64,000 nt of DNA. It comes from Cucumis sativus (lineage: Eukaryota > Streptophyta > Magnoliopsida > Cucurbitales > Cucurbitaceae). Position numbers and translations under genes: made by a program. Of this stretch, positions 21,801-30,300 are shown piece after piece. The notes under the pieces are model-generated. The model worked only from the letters and a program-made list of their open reading frames with translations. It ran no database searches and had not been told where the DNA came from. Position 1 is the stretch's first letter, and each line of letters begins with the position of its first letter. The DNA is taken from positions 620,001-684,000 of the forward strand of contig NC_026658.2 of the NCBI RefSeq assembly GCF_000004075.3, given 5' to 3'.

Positions 21801-24800
21801 CTCTCCTAACAAAGAATCCAGTAGCATCGAGCAAATTTGGCACCATCTCTTGAATTGGCTCTAATATGCTTCTCATATCTTCGGCACTCGTCAGCGACGG
21901 AAGCGAATCCCATACCTTAACTTGACAACGTACCAAGTCCAAGCATAATAGAATCCAATGATTGCCATGGATATTGAATGGAGAGTAAATGTAATCAACA
22001 TTCACCCAAGGATCTTGACAGTCTTGTTTTGATCCGACAACATAGTCAACCAACCGATACTCCTCCTTCCAGTGAAATGGTCGATTCTCTTTAATACATT
22101 CTTGGTATTCAGGCCACTTCGCAACTAATAGTCGCTGGAAGGAAAAAAAACACACATGCATGTATACAATGAGCGGCCCATTAAAGATTATATTCAGATC
22201 CAAAAAGTGGCCGAACTTTGTATTTCTAAATAAGGTTAATTGATCCGGTTTCAATTTAGCCTTTATTGTACGTGTACTGTTTTCTAAATGTGCTAAACTA
22301 CTTACTATAGACTGAAAATGATGAGCAGGGTCAATCTTGTACATGGGACCGTTAGTTGATGTCGAAGCCATACTGAGACCTGCATAAAAAAAAAAAAACT
22401 AATTAAATATAATTGCATAAGAGACTTACTTAACATGGATGCACTAGCATCTTGGGACTTCTACTCAAAATTTTGGAAGGTGAGAGATAGGTGCTGATAG
22501 GTGAGAGATGATGAAAAACTTCAAGGCAAAGTTGCTAAGTCTAATAGAATTGCTAACCCTATAGCCTTAACACCTAGTAGACTAGCTAAACATGCATTCT
22601 AAACCGTTTAGGAAGTTTACACTCTTATATTGGGACTTCTACTCAAAATTTTGGAAGGTGAGAGATAGGTGCTGATAGGTGAGAGATGATGGAAAACTTC
22701 AAGGCAAAGTTGCTAAGTCTAATACAATTGCTAACCCTATAGCCTTAACACCTAGTAGACTAGCTAAACATGCATTCTAAACGGTTTAGGAAGTTAACAC
22801 TCTTATATTGGGACTTCTACTCAAAATTTTGGAAGGTGAGAGATAGGTGCTGATAGGTGAGAGATGATGGAAAACTTCAAGGCAAAGGAAATGGTCTTTC
22901 AACAATGCAGCTTATGATAATGTCTTTAGAATACAATATTTAGAATGCATGTTTAGCACATATCTATTGTACTGGTAACTTTGCAGAGTTTATATGGGAT
23001 ACCAAATATATGTTCGAATTCAAGTTCTAAACTCCAAGGTATGGTTTTTCTATTATTACAGTACATTGCAAAGGAAATGGTTTTTCTTCCTAAAAACAGA
23101 ATGGCTCCCACGGTTCTCTATGTCTGTGTGCATATGACATGCATTTCTTCTCCAAAATGTGCCAAAAACAAAAAACTCACATCTTAACAGACAACTTAAA
23201 CAAACAAGATGGAATACTGTAATAATAAATAAGCTACAACAGACTAACTCTAAAAAAAAAACTGAGATTTTATTACTCACTTGACTTCAAAGATGATGGA
23301 TACGGCACTGCCAATGTAGAGGAGTGGATAAGAAATGGAGAGGTCCGGTGAAAACAAACCTGAAATCGAAATGGATGGAAGTGGAGAAGCGTCCGCCGGA
23401 GATGAAGTCGAAATGGAGACCCGTGCAGAAGAAATGGAGACGTTCGGTGAACAAGTTGAAATCGGAAAATATAGCGGAGAGTCGTGAAGAAGAAATGGAT
23501 GGAAGTGGAGAAGAAATGGACGGAAGAGAAAAACGTTCACCGGAGGCGGGAGAGAGTTGAAGAGGGTAACTGCAGACGCGGGAGAGTTCAAATGCGAGTT
23601 TACGTTTTTCTTTTGAACGGCCTTCTGTCTTCGGGTTGAAGAAAAGGAAAAAGAAGAAAAGAGGAAGGAAAATAAAAGAGGGTATTTTCGTCATTTCACC
23701 TCCAATTTATCCTAAATCTCAACTTTTCTACAATCAATCCTAAAACTCTATTTCTACCCCATTTTTGGCCTATTTTTGTCAATTCCCCAAGAAACTTCAA
23801 TAGCGTTCTTCCTACTTGCATCAATTTTTTAAGAACTAAAGATCTCCGCGTACTTTATTCTATCATTTATTGTTCTTAAATTTCTGTAAAACCCTATTAC
23901 ACTTACAAGACATCAATTCAATGAAGTTGTTTTCTCTTTTAACTTCTTCAAAATTTACAGACTGAAAATGAAATCACCAAATGGGTTAACTTAACATAGA
24001 AAAAAGAAAACACCAATCGATGAATTGTTTTTTTCCCTAACTCCCAATGGAAGAAAAGTTAAATACTGATTTAATAAATTAATTATGTCTCTCTAGTTTA
24101 TGTATACTCATGTCGTCATTATGGCCTTTCTCTGTCACCCTCCTCTTTGGTCCACAGAAAAGGTCAAGAAAAAGTTATTGGTTTATTTATTTACCTATTT
24201 ATTATTACTATCTTCCTTTTATTATTTCTCCTCGTGAACAGCACAAAAGAAAATATTAACTACAAATTTGAACTTCAACATCGTATACTTTTCCCATTCA
24301 ACCTTTATACATATATATTTTTAAGGTATAATATTCATAAAATATATTTTAAAAAATGTACATCAATACTATGTTCAATGAAAATAACCCTCATATTTTA
24401 TTTATTTTAACATGTGTAATTTAAAATACTCTCAAATATTTTCAAGTTTTTCAAATAACTACCATTATTTCTGAAAGAAATAAAATATTTATCTATTCAA
24501 ATATCGAAAAATATAGTAAAATGTAAAAAAAAAAACAAAAAACCAAAAAATATTTATCACGATCGTTCTATAATTTAAATTTAAAACGTTTGTCCAATAA
24601 ATTACCTGTTTCCAAGGGAAGCATGAAGCTTAATGATGACATCTTCTTCTTCAGATGTGATGTTCCCTCGTTTCAAATCAGCTCTCAAATAGTTAATCCA
24701 TCTCAGTCTACAACTTTTACCACATCGGAGAAGACCTAAACACACATTAACAATAATAAAAAATAGTTAAGAATCATATGAAGGTTGTAGTTTTTAACAT

Positions 24801-24996
24801 TAGGTAACATATCTTTAGTAAAGTATTTTTTATTTTTTTTAATGGGAGAGGTATGTAACGAACCTGCATTTTTGGGGAGAGATCTCCAGGAGCCTTCACC
24901 ATTGGCAAGTATATATTTTTTCAACCGGTCATCTTCCTCCTCCGTCCACCGCCCCTTTTTCAGACCAACTTTATCACAGCACGGCCTTCTCCCCAT
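15858..24996 (-). CDS. R2R3-MYB transcription factor, subgroup 7-like (flavonol regulator type)
   Basis: Exons 24996-24864 (133 bp), 24735-24606 (130 bp) and 16536-15858 (679 bp) join to 313 aa. The 133 and 130 bp sizes are canonical for plant R2R3-MYBs. R2 has W17, W37, W57; R3 has I70, W89, W108; the start is [17 protein letters not shown]. The repeats most resemble subgroup 7 (MYB11/12/111), which activate flavonol genes without a bHLH partner; the R3 bHLH-contact motif is indeed absent. The C-terminus ends ISWLLS, matching the subgroup's terminal W-L-L-S motif. The other subgroup motif (GRTxRSxMK) is eroded: after PPRRKGGRG comes RRRKEE. The middle is acidic. Intron 2 is 8,069 bp because a 6,995-bp Mutator element lies in it; the splice sites and frame are intact, so a full-length mRNA is possible if the intron is removed. 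A gene symbol cannot be fixed without orthology. Confidence 0.88.
16785..16793. repeat. Target-site duplication, left copy
   Basis: AAGAAACTT, directly abutting the left TIR; identical to the copy at 23789-23797. Confidence 0.92.
16794..16909 (+). repeat. MULE left terminal inverted repeat, 116 bp
   Basis: Begins GGGAAATTGACAAAAATAGG and ends CCCTCTTTTA. It matches the reverse complement of 23673-23788 at 114 of 116 positions; the differences are at TIR position 4 (A/G) and about position 35 (T/G). Long TIRs of this kind usually carry the promoters of MULE genes. Confidence 0.92.
17023..17132 (+). repeat. Three spaced copies of an 18-bp subterminal motif
   Basis: CTCATAGATTACGTAAAG occurs at 17023-17040 and 17073-17090, with a one-base variant at 17115-17132, spaced by A/G-rich filler. 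Each holds the palindromic core TTACGTAA (degenerate in the third). It lies between the left TIR and the transposase leader; repeated subterminal motifs are often transposase-binding sites, which would be an inference here. Confidence 0.6.
17732..20152 (+). CDS. MuDR-type Mutator transposase, intact
   Basis: An 806-aa uninterrupted ORF. Domain order: N-terminal PB1-like segment of plant MuDR proteins (about 1-103); DNA-binding MuDR domain with a Cys/His zinc site (about 232-308, including [11 protein letters not shown] and HSC); catalytic MULE domain from about 425, with first Asp in VMDGTFL (about 431), second Asp in FVTDRKT (about 494), the C-x2-H pair in GLCVQHL, and a Glu in TTNIAESMN (about 593); SWIM zinc finger [18 protein letters not shown] (about 683-700); C-terminal zinc knuckle [14 protein letters not shown] (about 778-791). 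Length is normal for an autonomous MULE transposase. A likely splice acceptor (TTTTTTGCAG) ends at 17703, 28 bp before the ATG, suggesting an intron in the leader. It acts on the TIRs to cut and move the element. It reads antisense to the host MYB gene. Confidence 0.93.
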   Translation: MSHIPMLVRYGGMWDERRRKYEGGMLKGIVVSKEITHKDLQAELYDLAEVDPSKFDVMIRCIYEIKVEHEAPTFELSNDRDLKFYLLSENPLKVPLYVSFEPKSNQSKKVLSKDYNSVSGSNQAHNLNPHPPIVMDTLNENEVHVREVEVGLCDNVIGTTSAIWESYESYDSKDETFTWEPVEMNSESFDIPQHRDGPTKDCKGKSKVRYSSSSQKLKTDMNDWSEESSTSEEFDVGQIFFSKKDLSMRLSVLAMKKNFQFVVKKSTKEVLFVRCIDNKCGWRLRAMRLKDSNIFKIKKYVKVHSCSLDVLNRDHRQAKSWVVGELIKSKFKGVGRLYKPRDIIEDMRQDYGINMSYEKAWRARENAYERVRGCPEESYNLLLRYGEALKLANVGTIFHMELEDNRFFKYLFMAVGPCVRGFLNCIRPVIVMDGTFLKNKYRGQLIVAVCLDGNNQIYPLAFGVVDRETDASIQWFLEKLKGAIGEVPNLGFVTDRKTCFSKCIASVFPSAFHGLCVQHLTQNLNDKYKNDTIATLFYNASRTYRESTFSEAWRSILAFPNDSGKYLNDVGITRWSRFHCPGRRYNMMTTNIAESMNSILKEPRDLPIASFLEHVRALLQRWFWERREEGIKVTSTLTKWAELVLQKKQERALTMKVNPIDCYQFHVKDLDKEEVINLHTQECTCKEFQAEQLPCAHAIAVARDRNINVYSLCANYYTNECLLAAYSEAVYPVGNQSEWKTTEEYVHMTVLPPKVVKRVGRPKKKRIPSVGEAPKLHKCGRCKETGHNRLTCTNPISYIQKSSIQD
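20153..21588. other. MULE middle region between the two convergent genes
   Basis: Holds the 3' ends of both element genes. A repeat of about 69 bp occurs at 20459-20527 and 21001-21069 with only a few differences, and short phrases such as ACAAGGTTCAGCC recur between 20560 and 20720. A more complex stretch at 20740-20950 has an open frame of 66 codons on + with hydrophobic residues that I do not recognise; it could be captured host DNA. Confidence 0.5.
21589..22371 (-). CDS. ULP1-like (C48) SUMO-protease-type protein of the MULE
   Basis: A 260-aa ORF on the minus strand. Seen: the C48 order of catalytic residues, His in [14 protein letters not shown] (about 143), Asp in KVWDSLPSL (about 162), Gln in [11 protein letters not shown] and the nucleophile Cys in SDCGVF (about 224). 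An N-terminal part with [12 protein letters not shown] and FNGPLIVYM matches the leader region common to plant transposon-borne ULP1 proteins. Length suits a lone protease domain. ULP1 enzymes mature SUMO and remove it from targets; what the transposon-borne type cleaves is not established. The ATG is 8 bp after a strong acceptor (ATGCAG, exon from 22379), so an untranslated leader exon probably lies upstream, ending at the CAA|GTGAGT donor at 23281/23280. It is convergent with the transposase and in the same sense as the host MYB. Confidence 0.88.
   Translation of the reverse strand: MASTSTNGPMYKIDPAHHFQSIVSSLAHLENSTRTIKAKLKPDQLTLFRNTKFGHFLDLNIIFNGPLIVYMHVCFFSFQRLLVAKWPEYQECIKENRPFHWKEEYRLVDYVVGSKQDCQDPWVNVDYIYSPFNIHGNHWILLCLDLVRCQVKVWDSLPSLTSAEDMRSILEPIQEMVPNLLDATGFFVRRGGSSTHKEPWPLVIVDSIPLQRNNSDCGVFTIKYFEYEASGLDVATLCQENMSYFRKQLAFQLWTNNPMY
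22380..23280 (-). other. Probable leader intron of the ULP1 gene
   Basis: The donor GTGAGT (23280 downward) and the acceptor TTTTTTTATGCAG (ending at 22380) frame a 901-bp intron on the minus strand. Joining does not extend the ULP1 frame upstream, so the leader exon is probably non-coding. The intron contains the 178-bp tandem repeat. Confidence 0.55.
22453..22887. repeat. 178-bp tandem repeat, about 2.4 copies
   Basis: Units start at 22453, 22631 and 22809 (TGGGACTTCTACTCAAAATT), giving an exact 178-bp period. Two copies are complete; the third stops after GGCAAAG at 22887. The copies differ by only a few bases, so the array is young. It lies within the MULE, in the probable ULP1 leader intron. 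Confidence 0.9.
23324..23560. repeat. Degenerate short repeats in the ULP1 leader
   Basis: A purine-rich phrase close to GAAATGGATGGAAGTGGAGA recurs several times with variation. Open frames on both strands here are repeat-driven (Ser/Pro-rich on -, Lys/Glu-rich on +) and I do not call a protein. Confidence 0.6.
23673..23788 (-). repeat. MULE right terminal inverted repeat, 116 bp
   Basis: Reverse complement of the left TIR with two differences. Its outer end is GTCAATTCCCC. It probably contains the promoter of the ULP1 gene. Confidence 0.92.
23789..23797. repeat. Target-site duplication, right copy
   Basis: AAGAAACTT, directly abutting the right TIR. Confidence 0.92.
23798..24605 (-). other. 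Remainder of MYB intron 2, 5' part
   Basis: AT-rich intron DNA between the MULE and the donor of exon 2 (GT at 24605-24604). A + open frame of 87 codons at 24147-24410 is AT-driven and not called. No other element was recognised. Confidence 0.6.
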
Positions 24997-25204
24997 TTCT
25001 CGCCGTCACCGGCGCCGCCTTCTCCCTTTGTATTTCTCAGATTCAAAACGCCATCGTTTCTTTCACTTTTATTAAACCCCTTCCAGTTTTTTCCTTCCCT
25101 CGTTCTCTGTTTGTCACTCTTAACTACTAAAGCTTTCAAGAACAAGTTGGGTCACTTTATAACATCAACAACCCACTCTCTCTCTCTCAAACTCCGTGTT
25201 TTTT

Positions 25205-25213
25205 CTTTATATA
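25205..25213 (-). promoter_or_regulatory. TATA box of the MYB gene
   Basis: The minus strand reads TATATAAAG, 209 bp upstream of the MYB ATG. It borders an (AC)n microsatellite at about 25213-25230. Confidence 0.55.
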
Positions 25214-25244
25214 CACACACACACACACACTATAAAGAGAGAGG

Positions 25245-25252
25245 TGACGTGG
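25245..25252 (-). promoter_or_regulatory. ACGT element (CCACGTCA), HY5/bZIP-type site
   Basis: The minus strand reads CCACGTCA about 32 bp upstream of the TATA box. This is a C/G-hybrid ACGT element of the kind bound by HY5-like bZIPs. Subgroup 7 MYB genes are known HY5 targets in Arabidopsis, so light or UV-B control is plausible here. Binding is inferred, not shown. Confidence 0.45.
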
Positions 25253-27274
25253 GAGGAGGAGGTGGCATTTTCAATCTCATTTATAGATGCGTGGATGAAG
25301 ATGTGGCCACGACACTTCGAGCTAACCACGAACTCGTGGCTAATCGACGGTCGAGAGATCAGTGATGGGTCTTTACGTTTTCCACGTTGGCACTTATTTA
25401 TTTACTTCTTAAATTAACATCCATTTATGTTCATCTAACTTTGATTAGTATATTTATATTTAAAATTGATAGTTATTGGATAAAAACTATTAATAAAAAG
25501 ACGAATAACTATATGATGTCTACTAATTTTTGACTAATTTACCTTATACTACGTGTAAGAAAAACTTTACTAAAAATGCATGGATGAAATCGTGAGTACC
25601 TCATTGAATGACCATAGAAAATGTTAAAACTGTGCTTAATGGCATGTGGACGTATATAGTATACCCTATTACATTAATTCTCCTTCCCCACCTCAATCTA
25701 TGTGGCCATACTTTTCAATTTCTCATTCTCCTCTTTTCCTTCACCTCTCAATATAATCTCTAAAACGATTTCTCCTTTTTTCCTTTCTTCTTAAATGTTA
25801 TGCAACTTTAAATAAGTGGGGGAAGCTTTCTCATTTATAAGCATACATGCATGAAGATATAAACACAATCAAATAATTATTTTTACAGTTAAATAATTAC
25901 TTTGTACATAAATTATTTTCTTTTTTCATGTAAGGATGCTGTCGGTTGTTTCCTCTATTATTTATCCAATTTAAATATCATCTCATCTATTAGACATGAC
26001 TTAAGATTTTACAAAGTTCCAAAGTAATAAAATATCCCAAAACTCACACATAACAATGAATCACAGTATATAAAAGAAAAAAATTGTACATGCACATCGT
26101 TCTCGCTCTAATTTTTTCTACTCGAAATTATGATACAAATTCTTAATGTGTCACTTTTTTCTTTCATTATTGAATTTGAATGTATTGACTCAACTTGATT
26201 ACTAGAGCACCATCTTTTTAATTTGTGATTATGTTACTCTCATTTTTAATTGCTATATTCTATCTACTTTGATTAAATGAAATATAACTTTAGAGATTGG
26301 CAAGTGAAATTAGGCCGGTAAGAGAACACATTGAAGAAATTAAAGAGAGGAAATATTGGGAATTAAGTAGGTAGGAAGCCATATATTTTAGTTGAGAGGG
26401 AAGAAAAAAGTTTTGTTTTTTAAGAACAATAAGAAAACATTTCTTTAGAGATATATAAATATTTCATCTACTCCATCATTTTTCACAATTCTCCAAAAGG
26501 AATGGAATAAACGGTGATATATTCTATTATATCATGTTAATTTAATTAGTCCTAATGAAAACATTACCTTCTATCTATTAAATTACAACATTTTCTCCTT
26601 AATATTAGGTTGATTACATAACATGATTTTATTAGTTCAAAGCCAATTTGGATAAAATGAAAAGTGCATTTGAACGTATAGAAATGGAAATATCAAATTG
26701 ATTTTTACAAGGTACATAAAAGTATATCCTAGAATGATTTTGAATGTGAGGAAAGTGGTTTAATTTTTACGATCATATAAAAATGGAATTATTGACAACC
26801 ATCAGTAAGAGAGGTTTGTAGAAAAATAAAAATGGAATTATTAATACAAAATTTGGTGTTTTCTATATTGTTGTGGCAGTACATACGTAACATGTCTAGC
26901 CATCGTACACGTCCATTTGTTAGCTTTTAATTCCTTCATCTAACTGAGAGACTTGAGAGTCCCACCGAATTTAAGACAGTATGGTGGGAGGGCTAAACCG
27001 GCGTCGTTTCAGGGTTTGAATGTAAGAGGGTAAACTAGTCCTTATGATTTTAATTGAAAAGAAATTAGTAGAATGAGAGTGGAGGGATGAGTGTGTGTGT
27101 GTGTGGTCATATGATATGTTCATGGTCCAATAAATGGAAGCATATTCTGTCCAACAATATTGTGCTAATTCTTCATACTATACCCTATGAATTGATGCCC
27201 AAAAGTGTATGAAAAGTGAAAGTGTGTGACGAAACAAAACTATACAAATTAAAAAAAGAAAAACCAGGAAGTGA

Positions 27275-27312
<38 letters not shown>

Positions 27313-30300
27313 CAGACTTAGATTCTTTTAGTTTGAGAAAGTGTTTTGGTGAGTAACTTGAAGGTGGTTGAGTCAAGAACTTTTGTCATAATAGTTGAAA
27401 ACATGACTTCCTACCCATATAACTTTAATAGATAAATTTTGTTACACAATAGACAATGATGAGGTGCACACTACTCTTCATTTTTTTTGAAAAAAACAAA
27501 GACTCTGCCATAAGACGATTTTTTTACATCGGAAAACTCTTTGTGCTGCACAAAGATATGTGCTGTCTGGGGAGCAACTGATTTTTCTTTTCATTCAAAT
27601 TTTAAAAAATAATAGCATTACTATACTAATACTAAAAGAAACATGTACAGGGAAAGTTTATGCAAGATTGAAACTTTAACAGCAACAACATATCTCAAGA
27701 ATAAATTGTCACTTACTAAGATTAATTAATTATTTCCTCTTGGTACATGAATTAACAATACAGAAGGATGTTGATTTAGTACTGAATAAACCATCTCACA
27801 CAATAATACATGTGCAGCTCTAAGACGAATACTACTTGGATTTAAATAGCACATCCATAAAACACAGACCAATCACAGCCTAACAATCTTATACCACAGG
27901 ATAAAAAAAGCATAACTTTTATTACTGTTAGAAGAACAGTAATTAATGGAAAATGTTTATTACAAATTATATTGATTACAATGATATAAGTACAGTTAAA
28001 AGGCACTATATCCACTGTCCACTGAGCTTATTAATACAACATGAATGAAACCAGTAATGATATGTAGAGATTTTTTTTACCCTATTGATGGTGTGTCCAA
28101 ACTTGTAATTTAATTGTCACATCACATATTAAAAACCCTTTCAACCATACCCTTTTGGAGGATTGTGCCCTTTTTGTACAATACACATATTATATTTGCA
28201 GCTTTTTTCTTTTGGCAAAATATATGTCCCATGAAATATTGTCCACTCCAATGTTTGAGGTAAAAGAAAGAAAAGGAAATTGAAGGTTTTGGAGCAGTAC
28301 CTCTCATCTTCCATTATCAATCATTTGTTGTTTTTCACATTAAGTAGCAGCACGAGGGTGGTACCAAGTTTTAACTTTGCCAATTCTGTCTATGGATTCC
28401 TCAAAGCCTCACTTATTAGGAAACAGTAAGGAAAAAGTGGTTGCACTTGGATTGGGCTATCTTTTATGCATCTCAATTTACCTTTAAATTCAACAAAATT
28501 CACCTTCTGATTTTGTTTTGTTTTCAATTTTTGCATCTAACCATTGCTTGAAACAGTATATGTTTTCGTTCCAACTACTTTTTAAGATTATTGAAACAAT
28601 TAGCAGATAATCTTCACGTTTGTATAATAAAAATTGTATCAAATGACAAAAAAATACATTTAGATTATGACATCACATTTAAATTTACTACTTTTGCTTT
28701 TTTGTTGTTGTTATTTTTGCAAAAGTCCATTTATATAATACAATCAACACAACTTAAACTAGAATATGACACAAACAACTTTTAAATTTGGAAAAAAATT
28801 CTTTTAAAAAGTTTGAGGTATTTGGTAATTAATTTTTCAAAAAACTGATATTGAAAACAATCTATTTTGAAGAGCACTCAATACTAAATTTTTTAAAAAT
28901 AGTTTTTAAAATAAAATTATACATATAAAAACATATATAAAAAGTGCTAAGGCAAACATATAAATACGCAAGTGTCTAAATTTTAAACTCATTTTAAAAA
29001 AAAGTGTTTACGAGAAAGAAATATTTTTTTTTCATAGACAATCCAAACGTCCTCTTAGTTAATTATATGAGCGATTAAAGTATAATTGTAAAACGTATAT
29101 AAAGAAATCATGAGAAAAGTTTTATAAAATATAAATGGTTTTTTTTTTCTTTAGTATATATTTGAGTTAATCAATTGTTATCATTAAAAGTAGTATTTAA
29201 GAATTAGTTCTACGGAATGAGTTAATGAATTAATAAATCATTAGATGATGACCTATGTTAAATAGTGAATTACTATTACAATTATACTATAAGGTTTTTT
29301 TTTTCTTTCTAGAAAACATCACAACAAATTATGACCTATGTTCATGTTGTGCAACAATTTCTTTTTCAAAATTCCTTTTATCTTTTGTCCCTTGAGAGCA
29401 CAATATAGATCTAGCTTTCGGAACTGTTGTCAGTGATAGAGTCTATCATGAATAGAATTAATGATAAGGTTTTTTATATTTATAAATCGTTTAAAATGTT
29501 GTTATATACTTGATTAATTGTTAATAAGTGTTTCTCATTGCAATCATACTAAAGTTTCTATATCACCAAGTGTGTGTTTATGAAAGATCACTTTTATCAT
29601 TTTCAAAATATTTCAAAATACGTTTTCACTTTTTCAAAACTAATTTCAAATCATATGAGAGTGGTACGTAAATACCTATAAAAATGATAAGTACTAGATA
29701 AATTAAGAGGGGTTGACGAATTAGTTAATTTGGAATGGCTTTAAATATGATAAAAGCAATCCATCACTACCCACATAAATCCAAGAAGAAAAAAGTGATA
29801 TATATATATATATGTGAAAGAGTTGAAAATGAATCATGAATGCTAATTGGAGTTGGAGACCAAAAGAAAAGGAAAAAGGAAGAAAAAAAAAGTTGAAAAG
29901 CAAAGATGTTGAGATCATTTTCAATGTATTTTTTAGAGGAGCAAACAAAGTGAAAGAGAGCTTTATGAGCCATAGGAATTAGGACCCTATTGTCCTTTTG
30001 TGTGTTCCCTCTTTGTGCAAAATTATTAAACAATACATCTTTTGTAGGGTAACAAAATAACCTTTGAAGAAGAAAACTAACAAAGAAAAAAAAGAGTGGA
30101 GAAGTAAAAAGAAAAAAGAGGAAAGAAAGTAGTGAATAAATTTAAAGAACTTAACAAGTCATGGGAGAGTTATGTTTCAAAGATACTCAATTTATGGCAA
30201 TTGTGTAGACAACGTTGGAAATGACTTTAGGCTAAAGAAAATAGCCTATAAAAAGAAGTTAAGAAATAGATACTACGCCCAATTTCACAGAGTAAGATTT

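Larger units (their letters stand above)
16794..23788. mobile_element. Complete Mutator-like element (MULE) with ULP1 gene, inserted in MYB intron 2
   Basis: A 6,995-bp element bounded by 116-bp terminal inverted repeats (16794-16909 and 23673-23788) and flanked by a perfect 9-bp direct repeat AAGAAACTT (16785-16793 and 23789-23797), the hallmark length for Mutator. Inside are a full-length MuDR-type transposase (17732-20152, +) and a ULP1-like protease gene (22371-21589, -), arranged tail to tail, plus tandem repeats. The TIRs differ at only 2 of 116 positions and the transposase frame is unbroken, so the insertion looks recent and possibly autonomous. The organisation resembles plant ULP1-bearing MULEs known from melon, Arabidopsis and rice. 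The host intron would be 1,065 bp without it. Confidence 0.93.

Noticed and set aside
23287-23694. 135-codon minus-strand frame starting in the MULE right TIR
   Set aside because: Repeat-driven Ser/Pro-rich sequence with a stop just before the probable leader donor; it does not join in frame to ULP1.
24147-24410. 87-codon plus-strand frame in MYB intron 2
   Set aside because: Hydrophobic AT-rich frame without similarity; sits inside an intron.
28800-29060. Candidate MITE with AAAAGTG-type phrases
   Set aside because: No clean terminal repeats or target duplication could be defined by eye.
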